Positions 10,685 through 22,171 of a DNA stretch of 64,000 nt are shown here, in pieces. Source of the stretch: Pisolithus tinctorius (lineage: Eukaryota; Basidiomycota; Agaricomycetes; Boletales; Pisolithaceae); assembly GCA_024663395.1 (NCBI GenBank), contig JANFAH010000006.1, positions 2,480,001 to 2,544,000 on the forward strand, given 5' to 3'. The translations under genes and the position numbers were made by a program. Within the stretch, counting starts at the first letter, position 1. Each line of letters opens with the position of its first letter. The notes beneath the pieces were generated by a model. That model had not been told where the DNA came from. It saw only the letters and a list, made by a program, of their open reading frames with translations, and did no database searches.

Positions 10685-13088
10685 ATGCCCAAGGCTAGCG
10701 CTGATGCCAAGGAGGAGGGCGGGGAAATCTCCTCAGAGTCACCACGGGAGAGTCCTATCGCTGCATGTGTACCTTCGCTAGCCAGTGTAAGGGATTTGAG
10801 GTTCAGTCGAGCCTTGACATTTTTATGCATAATGGCGCTTTGGAGCACTTTATGGGTGCTGAATTCTCCCTTGCGTTTCATTTCCCGTAATACCCACAAT
10901 GGGCTACTCCTTCCCGATACAAACTCCACGACCTGTCCCCAATGGGACGCCTTGTATCCTATCGGTAATGCTCACATTGATGCAGAATTAGAGGCCATCT
11001 ACGCTTCTACAGACTTCAAGCTGCGCGCCATTGATCTCCTTGCAGGCGCTATTCGCATTCCGTGAGGACTACCATTTTCCTTGCACTGGTGCAACTTTTC
11101 ATCACATTGTGCAGTACGGAATCTCACGACAATAGCGGCCCCGTGGGAGAAGATCCGGCATGGAATATTTTTGCCGACTTCCACGAGTATTTGGAACGTG
11201 TGTTTCCGCTTGTGTAGGGTGTTTCAATCTGAGATAGCCAAGTCCAGTGTCTTACCATCGTCCTTTAGGTACACCAAGTTGAATGTGACGAAAATCAACA
11301 CATATGGCCTTGTTTATCACTGGCAGGGTTCAACAGAGGTAAAACCCATTCTCCTGACTGCTCACCAAGGCTAGATATTTGACGTTCGTCGTTGGAGTGT
11401 CTCTGAATTCCCCCCTAGACGTAGTACCCGTCGATCCTACTACTGTATCACAGTGGATACACCCACCCTATTCGGGTCACTACGACGGTATCATCATCCT
11501 CATCCATTCGATCGCAGACATTGAGCACCTAGAAAGGCACCTGGATATGGGGACGTGGAACATGTGACGACAAGTCGGAAATCATTGAGAGACTCATAGT
11601 TGTCGATTCTCTCTTGCGGCGTGGCTTTACGCCTACCCGCACTCTCGTCATCGCTCTTGGCTTCGACGAAGAGGTGGCAGGGGTTCAAGTATGATAGGGG
11701 TTCACCAGTTATCCTTTCTTTTCTGACGTGCTTTCAAACAGGGTGCTAGCCATATCGCAAAGTATCTGGAGGAGACCTATGGTCATGATGGCTTCGCCAT
11801 GCTCGTAGACGAGGGTCGTAAGTAGCTCTTGTCTTCTCCAAGGAAGCTCACCGTCATGCTGTCAACGCTTAGCAAATGGCCTAGTGAATTTTGGAGATGG
11901 CTTCTACTTTGTATCGCCGAAAGTTTCTGAGAAAGGGTACTTCGACGTGCGCGTAGAGGTGGCTTCGCCTGGTGGTCACTCGAGCATTCCACCAGCACAT
12001 ACAGTGAGTCCGCCAAATTTCGACGCCGATGTACCTGGGCTGATGCCCTTCACCTGAACAGAGTATTGGCCTGCTTTCCCTTGCTATTTCAGCGATAGAA
12101 GCAAACCCACATTCACCTGAACTCCCGCGTAACGGAACGCATTTCTCAACTATCCAGTGCCTTGCAGACTACTCCCCATCATTCCCAGAGGAGTTGCGCA
12201 ACCTTGCACACCGAGCGGTGAGCGATGATCGGGCCTTGGTGAGATTGGAAGATGCGCTATCCGAGTTATCCCCTGCAATGAGAGCTATGATGGTGACCAC
12301 TCAAGCCGTCAATGTCATTAAAGGTGGTGTAAAAGCTAATGCCCTCCCAGAAAGGGCCTCGGCTGTTGTCAACCACCGAATTGCAGAACACAGGTAAGCC
12401 GAACGCGCACTCAATATTAACATCGTGTCACGCCGTCTGTAGCTCTGTGGCCAAGTTACAGCAGCACCTTATTGATGTTCTCTCGCCCGTGGCTGCTAGC
12501 CATGAGTTGACTCTTCGTGCTTTCGGAAGGGTCATGAAGACCGGTGACAGTGGAGAAATTATCATTTCCAATAATTCTGGTATAGCGCTTGAGCCCTCTC
12601 CCGTAACTCCTGTAGGGTATGGTCCATACTCGATTCTCACTGGGACCATCAAAGCAACCATAACGACTTCTAAGTTGTACAACGACACGCCCATCATTTT
12701 AGGGCCATCCTTATCACTAGGCAAGTGCATAGACATTTCTTTCTTCTGTTCTCCTTTGCATAACATTAACCATGGCCTCATTTCAGCAAACACCGGTACG
12801 TGGCGGCTGATTTCACCCGATCAGTTAATCGATTCGAGTACTCTAGACACGGTATGGTACTGGAACTTGACGAAGCATATCTTCCGATCTTCTCTTGTTA
12901 CCGAATCCGACTACTATAACGGCGTGCACACCGTGAACGAAGGTGAGTCGACATGCCCGCCAAACGGGATTCCCATGTGGCACGTTTTTAACTCCCACAA
13001 TGCAGCACTTCGTGCTGACGCGTACATCGAAGGAATACGGTTCCTTACGAAACTTATACTGAACGTGGATGAGTCCCCATTATCTTGA
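10685..13088 (+). CDS. CPS1: Vacuolar carboxypeptidase S, peptidase family M20, copy 2
   Basis: Same exon layout as copy 1 and open throughout. The zinc and catalytic motifs are kept: AHQDVVPVDP, CDDKSE, GFDEEVAG, LVDEG, YYNGVHTVNE. The N-terminal membrane anchor is kept (RALTFLCIMALWS). Differences from copy 1 cluster in the N-terminal tail, around VDEG(G/R) and in the mid domain. The intron at about 12721 begins GCAAGT where copy 1 has GTAAGT, so this copy has two GC-AG introns. The 9-nt exon is at 12787-12795. Both copies retaining all catalytic residues argues that each is, or recently was, functional. Its upstream flank is the truncated zinc-finger copy. Confidence 0.86.
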
Positions 13089-13239
13089 ACGATTCCACAT
13101 CTACCAGGATGATTGCAGTTAATTTTTCAGGCTTAACAACACGTAGCGTGTCCATAAGCGTCACCCGTCATTGGCTGTTTTCTCATTCTTGCCTAAAATC
13201 ATCATCAGTGTGTTGAATGTCATAGGAGTGGAAAGATTG

Positions 13240-14660
13240 TGTGCAAGTCATTATGTATGTAGGAATATTGGAAGCTCATGTACATGACTGTCAAACACAG
13301 ACAAGCTCAAACAAGCCATGCTTTGCAATGTATGCCACATTCTGTGGTCTGCACTTCCTGCTCATTTTCATGGGAATTGTGTGGCACATAAATGGCCTGC
13401 CTGCTGTGGCTGCTTATGTGAATGATGTAAAATCTGCTGAGTTTTCCTGCAGCAAGTTGCTGATCATGAGGAGCCACCCCTTTGCGGATCAAATCACTAA
13501 TGTGTCTCAATCATAGGGGTTGTTCATGAGCATCATGGAACATCACTCAGCCAATGAACTGAAACATAAGGTGGACTTTGAGGTTGGGGCATATGGTCCA
13601 GATTTAACATTGCTTGCATTGGAAGATGAACATCTCACCCAGATGGAGGAGGTATCAGGTGAAAGAGGGGAGAGGGAAGCAGTTGAGTCCAAAGATGACT
13701 TGTTGGCCATCTTGGCTGCTTCAATTACTGTTGGCACTTTGCAAACAGATGGGAGTGAGCACAGTGACTCTGAAGATGATTTGTAATACAGCAGTAAGTG
13801 ACATTTTTGACAAGCATCACTGTATCTCTAACTACACTCTAGCTTCAAGTTTAAGCATGTTTCATTAGCAGGTTTCCCCAATATATATGTGTTGTACATC
13901 TGAAATTGCCATACATTCAAATTAAGAAAATCAGTGAACCCAATCTATCTGTGATCATGATAAGAACACCATGTGAACTCCTGTTCTTCACTAACCATCA
14001 TGAGCACTTCATCAAGGGGAAAGCAAGGGAGAAAGGTGAGTACCCCATCATCTGTAAAACTGTCCCTCAAATGATTCTAATCTATTTAATCTAATTCAGA
14101 TGAAAGAGAAGTTTCTTGAGAACTCTGGAATGAATCTGTCTGGAAACTCAGCAGCAACCCAGATCAACCTTGCAGAGGAGCAACCTGTACCAGCACCTGA
14201 CATCAAATGGCAGCTGCAAGTCAAGGCCCAAACTTACTATCTGAACAGTATTGACAGTGATCAAGAAGATTGGGTACCTTCTATCAATGGGCCCTCATCA
14301 TATACCATGCAACCAGCTCTCACCAGCATGCCTGAAGTGTCTCATTCCTACCCATATGTCCAACAAGGGCAGTGTGGTGGGTCTACATTGGGTCCTTACA
14401 CATACCTCCCACCTGAGCTTGACTATGCCCTGCCCACACTTGCTGCAAGGTTTGTGCACTCAGTGGCCCCTCATCTTACTCAATACAGTGTACCATTGCA
14501 GCACACCAAGTTAGCACAAAGGTGGCTTTGGCCTGGAGAAATGACACCAAATGAAGCACAGGAGGTCCATGAAATCACCATCAATGCAAGAACTGGTCTG
14601 AAGGGAATTCTACTATCACAGAATCTCCTTCCTGATGCAGCAATACCATATGATTGAGAT
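13240..14660 (+). other. CpG-depleted region with unrecognised coding remnants
   Basis: Frames at 13240-13516, 13520-13786 and 14100-14657 are in the same direction and use ordinary-looking codons. The 13520 frame ends in an acidic tail (GSEHSDSEDDL); the 14100 frame gives 185 aa with a Pro/Tyr-rich middle. They may be exons of one old gene. None was recognised. CpG is nearly absent. Confidence 0.3.
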
Positions 14661-14699
14661 ATGTGAGTATCTTATCAATGTGTGATCTCTGACCACTGA

Positions 14700-15335
14700 T
14701 ATTTCTTACAGCCAGTTTCAAACACTGGCTGGAGCACAATGCCATGAAAGAAATGAAAAAAACTTCAAGATATCACAACAAACATCTGCAATGACTTCAA
14801 GAATGTTGCATGCATCTTAGTGCCCCTGCTATATAGATTAACCATCCATATACAATCTTGTGGACAAGAAGTCAGGTTGTGACAAGAACAGATACCCATC
14901 CTTTGTTCCATATATATGTGGTTGGATGAAGTTCTAATGGTAGGCCTCATCTTACAGTCCCAACATGCCCTGACTGTTTCATCTCAGAATGAGTATGGTA
15001 CAAGCTGGGTGCCTTTCAGCCACCCAGCCCTCATTCAAACTGTGGTCACCCTGCTCTGGGGTGACAAGCAATGCCAGTGGTATCTTGACATTAAGAGCAA
15101 AACCCTCACCCCTGTCATTGTCTTTGCTGGAATGATCTGACACCAAGTGCTCAATGAGTATTCAAACAGTATATTCTTACCACAAGACTTCAGCATGAGA
15201 ATCAGTGAGTCCCTACACCACATATTATATTCTCATGCAACTATCCTACATGACAATGAATTGCAAATCTATAATAAGCTTGTAGAGGACATATATGCAC
15301 AAGGGGCAGAAATGTTAGGGGCAGGAATGTAATAC
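14700..15335 (+). pseudogene. Possible DUF6532-like remnant
   Basis: Joined frames show a pattern like the Agaricomycete DUF6532 domain: an FK(N)VACILVPLLYRLT segment near 14795, FSHPALIQTVVTLLW near 15020, then TPVIVFAGMI, an in-frame stop at 15138, and HQVLNEYSNSIF. The stop is CGA-to-TGA compatible, as expected for CpG decay. Assignment is weak and from memory of a general pattern. Confidence 0.3.
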
Positions 15336-15739
15336 TAAGAGTTGTTGGTTAAATTCAATCATTACACAAATATTTGCATGATAACTATTGTTAACTTTTT
15401 GTGCAGATTGCATGTAACCTCTTAAGTCACCATTGCCACAACATTGCCAGCACATGTCCATTATGGTCCATTACAGCCTGGCTAGTTTTACAGATGTGGT
15501 GACTGGTGACTGTCCAGCTTTCCAAAGATCTGTGCTGTGCAAAAGTATGACCAACTTTACCAGGCCATCTATCATTGGAGACATGTCTGATGACCAGAAT
15601 AACATGTCCATGGCATTGATGGGATATGTCTGGCATTATTCAGGGGCACTGGTCTTGTCAGCAGTGAGTAATGACACATCAAATCCCATTGATCATGCAT
15701 TTACCATGCACTTCAGTTCTTCCAATCTGTAAGTATTAA

Positions 15740-17480
15740 TATTAAGGGCCTATATAAAATGCTTAGGTGGTAGGGTGATGGATGCACAATAAGGATGGAC
15801 ATTTCATTTTAGCATGCACATCTGCCTTGCAAACAAGGTGGCAACAGAAACACAATTGCAGAATGTTGTTGATGTTGCTGATGCACAGCATTGTCTAGCA
15901 CATCATGGACTTGGTATATATATAATGTGTGTGTGTCTGCTATTCTGACCACAGGCAGGAGTTGACTATTTAAGTTATTATGTATATGTATGCTATGTGT
16001 GTATTTGAGCTGACATGCCTTATGCATGTGATGTTGTGTGGTTTGCCAATATACTAGGAGGTAGGGCATTTAAGTGATAGGGCAGTTATCATGGATGCAA
16101 TGCAGGTGGTAGGCTCAGCAAAGGGCTGGTTAGATGGGAAAGGTTTTAACTACTGGGTCACTTGTGTAAGGGATGAATTGCACTTGGACATGGGTCATAA
16201 AAGCAAAACAGAATGGCATAGAACATAAGTAAGGTCAAACTCTGGGTAGCTGAGTGACAAGGCATGGGATATATGTTTGATTCAATTTATACAGAACCAT
16301 CACATTTCATCAATATTAATATTTCCTGGTGTGGCAAATGTGGGGATTGTCAACTCCAAGGTCAATGGCATATGTTACAAGGGGGACAGCCAACTAGGAA
16401 GTTTCCCCCCACATTGAAGGATTCAAAATGACACAAGCATTAGTGGGCTGAAAATAATATCTTCACTCTTCATATGTCACTCTAATGGGAAGTGGAGGAG
16501 ACTCACAATGGGCTCAGTAACCACTTGAAAAATATGCCCTCCTATTGCATCTTTGCTGGCCCAAGCACAGGTAAGAAAGAGGTTGATTAGTGTTGAGGAA
16601 ATAGTTTCATACACATCTGATTCTCCTTTGCAATACCCACAAGGATGGGAGATAAAGACTTCACATCTTCACCATGTTGCTGAAATGCAGCTGTGACAAG
16701 TTTGGCAACAGTAGCTTGGACACCTGATGTTTGATACATTGAGACAGCCAACTTAAGGCCTGTCTGAATATCACTATTCAGCTTGTTGGCCTGCAACAAG
16801 AAGTATAAATATTCAAACACAAGAACAGCACCTGAAATTGTGGGTTATAAGTGTGAAATCATGATGGGATATCAATTACCAATGCCATGTTCTGCAATAA
16901 ATTGCATGGAAGACTGTGGTGATATGGCCAAGGTAGGCATTTTCACAGAGGATGAGGGAGAAATGATAATAGCAGGCTGTGATGGTGTCAAAACAATTGA
17001 TCTGTCCATGGCAGAATAAGGGAGACAAAACTGACCACCTGAGAAATATGTCATGGGACCATATGAGGTAATGCCAGTGAAGAACAGGGTCACAAACCAA
17101 CTACAAACATTATCAGTACATCTTTGATCATCATATAAATTTTTTTAAAAAAAGCATTCTAGACAAGGTAGATTAGCATGGGAAATAATTCTGAATGATG
17201 ATGACTAACATGCTGATAAATACAAATAGAGAGAAAGGGCCAAATTGAACCTCCATGAAAATGTACACCTACATCCTGAAAAAGTGTAAAATATGAATAT
17301 CACACAAATACAACAATGGTACTCACCAGCTATAAAATATCAGCAACCTGTTCAATAATTTTCAATGAGACTCACATCCTATGACCAAAAATGCATCAGG
17401 TTAGAGAGGGAAATAGTGAGCAGACATCTAGCAAAAATCTACTATGACTGTACTCACAAACTAGAAACCCAATATTATAG
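15740..17480. other. CpG-depleted, no recognised gene
   Basis: AT-rich with short frames on both strands (for instance minus-strand frames at 16587-16820 and 16872-17093). Nothing was recognised. Runs of TGTG/CATG are frequent, as after CpG loss. Confidence 0.5.
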
Positions 17481-17489
17481 AAGCAGTAA

Positions 17490-19970
17490 CCATGATAAGA
17501 ATGCTTTCACCACCTGTCATGACCCCACTCACCAACTATTAATGCAGGTCCAAAGGGGTGGGAGTGAACATGGTCAGAATGCTTCCACCACCTGCCATGA
17601 CTCCACTCACTTGCTATGAATGCAAGTCCAAAAGGGCAGGAGTGAACATGGTCAGAATGCTTCCATCACCTGCCATGACTCCACTCACCAACTATGAATG
17701 CAAGTCCAAAAGGGTGGGAGTGAACATGGTCGGAATGCTTCCACCACCTGCCATGACTCCACTCACATCCTATGAATGCAAGTCCAAAAGGGCAGGAGTG
17801 AACATGGTCAGAATGCTTCCATCACCTGCCATGACTCCACTCACATCCTATGAATGCAAGTCCAAAAGGGTGGGAGTGAACATGGTCAGAATGCTTCCAC
17901 CACCTGCCATGACTCCACTGACATCCTATGAATGCAAGTCCAAAAGGGCAGGAGTGAACATGGTCAGAATGCTTCCATCACCTGCCATGACTCCACTCAC
18001 AGCCTATGAATGCAAGTCCAAAAGGGTGGGAGTGAACATGGTCAGAATACTTCCACCACCTGCCATGACTCCACTCACATCCTATGAATGCAAGTCCAAA
18101 AGGGTGGGAGTGAACATGGTCAGAATGCTTCCATCACCTGCCATGACTCCACTCACATCCTATGAATGCAAGTCCAAAAGGGTGGGAGTGAACATGGTCA
18201 GAATGCTTCCACCACCTGCCATGACTCCACTCACCAACTACAAATGCAAGTCCAAAAGGGTGGGAGTGAACATGGTCAGAATGCTTCCACCACCTGCCAT
18301 GACTCCACTCACCAACTACAAATGCAAGTCCAAAAGGGCAGGAGTGAACATGGTCAGAATGCTTCCACCACCTGCCATGACTCCACTCACTCCCTATGAA
18401 TGCAAGTCCAAAAGGGTGAGAGTGAACATGGTCAGAATGCTTCCACCACCTGCCATGACTCCACTCACAGCCTATGAATGCAAGTCCAAAAGGGTGGGAG
18501 TGAACATGGTCAGAATGCTTCCACCACCTGTCATGACTCCACTCACATCCTATGAATGCAAGTCCAAAAGGGTGGGAGTGAATGTGGTCAGAATGCTTCC
18601 ACCACCTGCCATGACTCCACTCACAGCCTATGAATGCAAGTCCAAAAGGGTGGGAGTGAGCATGGTCAGAATGCTTCCACCACCTGTCATGACTCCACTC
18701 ACATCCTATGAATGCAAGTCCAAAAGGGTGGGAGTGGACATGGTCAGAATGCTTCCACCACCTGCCATGACTCCACTCACCAACTATGAATGCAAGTCCG
18801 AAAGGGCAGGATTGAACATGGTCAGAATGCTTCCACCACCTGCCATGACTCCACTCACATCCTATGAATGCAAGTCCAAAAGGGTGGGAGTGAACATGGT
18901 CAGAATGCTTCCATCACCTGCCATGACTCCACTCACATCCTATGAATGCAAGTCCAAAAGGGTGGGAGTGAACATGGTCAGAATGCTTCCACCACCTGCC
19001 ATGACTCCACTCACCAACTACAAATGCAAGTCCAAAAGGGCAGGAGTGAACATGGTCAGAATGCTTCCACCACCTGCCATGACTCCACTCACAGCCTATG
19101 AATGCAAGTCCAAAAGGGTGGGAGTGGACATGGTCAGAATGCTTCCACCACCTGTCATGACTCCACTCACATCCTATGAATGCAAGTCCAAAAGGGTGGG
19201 AGTGAACATGGTCAGAATGCTTCCACCACCTGCCATGACTCCACTCACCAACTATGAATGCAAGTCCAAAAGGGTGGGAGTGAACATGGTCAGAATGCTT
19301 CCACCACCTGCCATGACTCCACTCACCAACTACAAATGCAAGTCCAAAAGGGCAGGAGTGAACATGGTCAGAATGCTTCCACCACCTGCCATGACTCCAC
19401 TCACATACTATGAATGCAAGTCCAAAAGGGTGGGAGTGAACATGGTCAGAATGCTTCCACCACCTGCCATGACTCCACTCATATCCTATGAATGCAAGTC
19501 CAAAAGGGTGGGAGTGGACATGGTCAGAATGCTTCCACCACCTGTCATGACTCCACTCACATCCTATGAATGCAAGTCCAAAAGGGTGGGAGTGAGCATG
19601 GTCAGAATGCTTCCATCACCTGCCATGACTCCACTCACATCCTATGAATGCAAGTCCAAAAGGGTGGGAGTGGACATGGTCAGAATGCTTCCACCACCTG
19701 CCATGACTCCACTCACCAACTATGAATGCAAGTCCAAAAGGGTGGGAGTGAACATGGTCAGAATGCTTCCACCACCTGCCATGATTCCACTCACTTGCTA
19801 TGAATGCAAGTCCAAAAGGGCAGGAGTGAACATGGTCAGAATGCTTCCACCACCTGCCATGACTCCACTCACTCCCTATGAATGCAAGTCCAAAAGGGTG
19901 GGAGTGAACATGGTCATTATCCTGCCACCACCTGCTATGACACCACTCACATGCTATGAATTCCAAGCCA
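17490..19970 (+). repeat. 78-bp minisatellite, about 32 units
   Basis: The unit starts TGCAAGTCCAAAAGGGTGGG and is exactly 78 bp, so it divides by three and leaves long frames open on the plus strand (842 codons from 17558) and on the minus strand. I count 31 complete or near-complete units plus a diverged one at the left end. Units differ at a few fixed positions (AAC/GAC/AGC after GGAGTG; TCC/GCC/AAC before TATGAA; CCA/TCA in CTTCC[A/T]CC). Variant combinations recur in order, which suggests that blocks of several units were themselves copied. CpG occurs only twice or so in the array. Confidence 0.95.
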
Positions 19971-20056
19971 TAGCCAAATTAGTATCCATGAAATCAGATT
20001 TTTTGGAATTTCACAGACTCTCTGCTCACAAATCAGTAACACATCCATACCACTCA

Positions 20057-21190
20057 CTACTTTCTTACATATGGAAACCAGATTGAGAGCATATATGAAA
20101 GGGTTGCTGGTTTAATCTTGCCAACCATAGCATCCATGCACCTCTTCAATGTCCTTGCACCTATCAGTACATTTTTATCCTTCTACTTTCTCACTTACTT
20201 TGTTATTGCAAACTCCAAACACAGTCCCAGGTTTGACTGTTGTGATGATATGAGTAGCTGCTGCAGTCCTTCCTCACTTAAAGCATTTGCTGTGCATGTT
20301 AGTAGGGGTGTACACTCAGCACCCTCTTTGTCCATTCCTGCAGTCATTTTCTCTGAAACTGTGCTATTCTTGGGTGATGGTTAGGATACTCACCAGTGAG
20401 TGACAGATAGTTATGTGGTGGAAACCTCAACACATCCAACCAACCCTTGACCTTTACAAGACACTCATTCAGGTTCCTTCTTTCTACCTCTGCAGCCTTT
20501 TTCATTGCATCTTCTTCATCCAAACCATCATCAATTAGCACCAGGAAAGCATCCAAGGCCAAAGTATCTGTTTTTGTTAGCAATACAATTACAGGCACTG
20601 TGACAAAAACATTGAAATTTAAAACCAAAGAGTACAGTCAATATACACACCATGTCCTGTATCACACTCATCAAAAAACTTCTTTTCCGCAGCTGTGACC
20701 ATCCTGTGGCTATCATTCAAAGGAATGCAAAACCTAAATCCATCACAGAAATCATGTCACTTTGGTTAGGGTATCAGACATAGTTTCCCTACCATATGGC
20801 ATGAATTCTCTTGTCAAGCTTGGTTGTCTTGGCACGTTCCATCACGAATTCTTTCATCATATCAAACTCCCCTTCACTTCCGGCTTCAAATCCACGTGAG
20901 TCATGGAATACGAAGTGTTGATTGCTTTTGAAAACCAGCTCATCCTTGATGTTGTGGTAGCCACGCTGAATACATACAACCATTCAACATAAGCTCCAGG
21001 ATATTCATGAAGTTACTTCACCTTTAGGGAACCCTGCACCACAGTAGCATCCACCTGAATATAGCCCGACACCTTGTTAATCTCAAACAAATACCACGAA
21101 ACACACACACCTTCTCTCCTTCTCCATTAAAAATTTCTGGTTCATCCGTAGTATTACAGACCCTCTGCAGGATTGTTCTTTCGCAGGATC
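20057..21190 (-). pseudogene. Agaricomycete-type G-domain protein, damaged P-loop
   Basis: Spliced minus-strand frames match a P-loop GTPase family expanded in Agaricomycetes: TILQRVCNTTDEPEIFNG, VDATVVQGSLK, RGYHNIKDELVF, a DxxG segment in FHDSRGFEAG, HAIW, and a TKxD segment in VPVIVLLTKTD. The C-terminal LISSQQSNLGLC and a WFPYV tail stop at 20057. The Walker A region just before TILQ (about 21185-21200) reads S-C-E-R instead of GKT/S, consistent with a small deletion in the P-loop codons, so nucleotide binding is doubtful. A candidate first exon (MACFKALCC, Pro/Val-rich) lies upstream to 21742 but joins poorly. The 3' half is CpG-depleted and the 5' third is not. The 3' end abuts the minisatellite. 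Confidence 0.55.
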
Positions 21191-22171
21191 TAAGCGAAAC
21201 CTAGAGCGTGCGGAGGCTGACACTGATCATTGATGTTCTTAGACTTGTCTCCATCGTCGCAGGTACAACGCTTACCGGTGGGTACTTCTTCAGTGTGTAC
21301 AGGAACGGGAGTATCCACACTCTCCTCCGGAGAACGCGGAACCGTGGGTTGCACCTCGGTCAGTGCAGGAGCAAGCGCACCTGTTCTGTTTGACGGAAAA
21401 CCTGGCCAAGTCACTAAATACACTAAAGGAAACCATAAAGAACACGTGCAACCACCTTGGGTAGGGGCGGAAGCGGGAGTGTCCACGTTGCTAGGGCTAG
21501 GGCCCGCAGGAGAACATGGCGGAGTGTTTTCGACCGCCGTGGCAGCACGAACACCCCCAATATTGACTGAGGGCGAGTCGGGGGCTTCGACAGGAACTTC
21601 AGTCAGAGCAGGGACGTGGATGTCTGTACTGGCTGGGGGCTGAGCAGCTCTAACGGGCACGGGAACTTGCGGAACAACTGCGTCGTCGCTCGGAGAAGGC
21701 GGCTGCCAAATACAACACAATGCCTTGAAACACGCCATGAATGATAAGAAGTCAAAGTTCTTGGAATGTCGCAGGAGCAGTAAGCGTATAGTTCGAAGTG
21801 AAGATGGACGAGTAGAGAGGGCGTGGAGTTGCGGACTGCTGCTGATCGATATCAAGGCGCCTATCGATGACCAAATACAATTGCGTACTATTAGTGGTGG
21901 CTTTTTCCGACACGAGGTGTACACGTTCTGATTTAGAAGATCTTTGGGTCAAGCTGACACTATTATTGCTTTCTTCAATATCTATATACTACTCGAGTGT
22001 CATCATTGAGTGCACAGTGAGATGATTAGTGTTACAGGACCTGATTGCGTGTACTCATTGGTTCATTCGTTCGTGGCCAAATATATTTTCTACTGTACAC
22101 TGGACGGAACGCTAATGTATACACCGTAACTTACACATGTCATACAGTTTTCCATCATGCGCAGCACTTCA

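Larger units (their letters stand above)
13125..22015. mobile_element. About 8.9-kb inserted block separating carboxypeptidase copy 2 from its kinase neighbour
   Basis: The sequence after the copy-1 stop (9085-9180) continues directly into the kinase 3' flank. After the copy-2 stop, similarity to 9085-9120 holds only to about 13125, and the kinase flank (GGACCTGATTGCGT) resumes at about 22035. Everything between is therefore extra. From about 13175 to 20830 it is nearly devoid of CpG. No transposase, reverse transcriptase, long terminal repeats or target-site duplication were recognised, so the type of element, or whether several insertions accumulated, is unknown. Confidence 0.55.

Noticed and set aside
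17558..20086. 842-residue open frame of 26-aa repeats as a repetitive protein gene
   Set aside because: The period of 78 bp keeps several frames open by arithmetic, including the minus strand. There is no leader, and composition follows the minisatellite. Kept as a repeat only.
13175..20830. CRISPR-like or prophage-like region suggested by the regular repeat
   Set aside because: Eukaryotic intron-rich context, no spacers between units (units are contiguous), and no phage genes.
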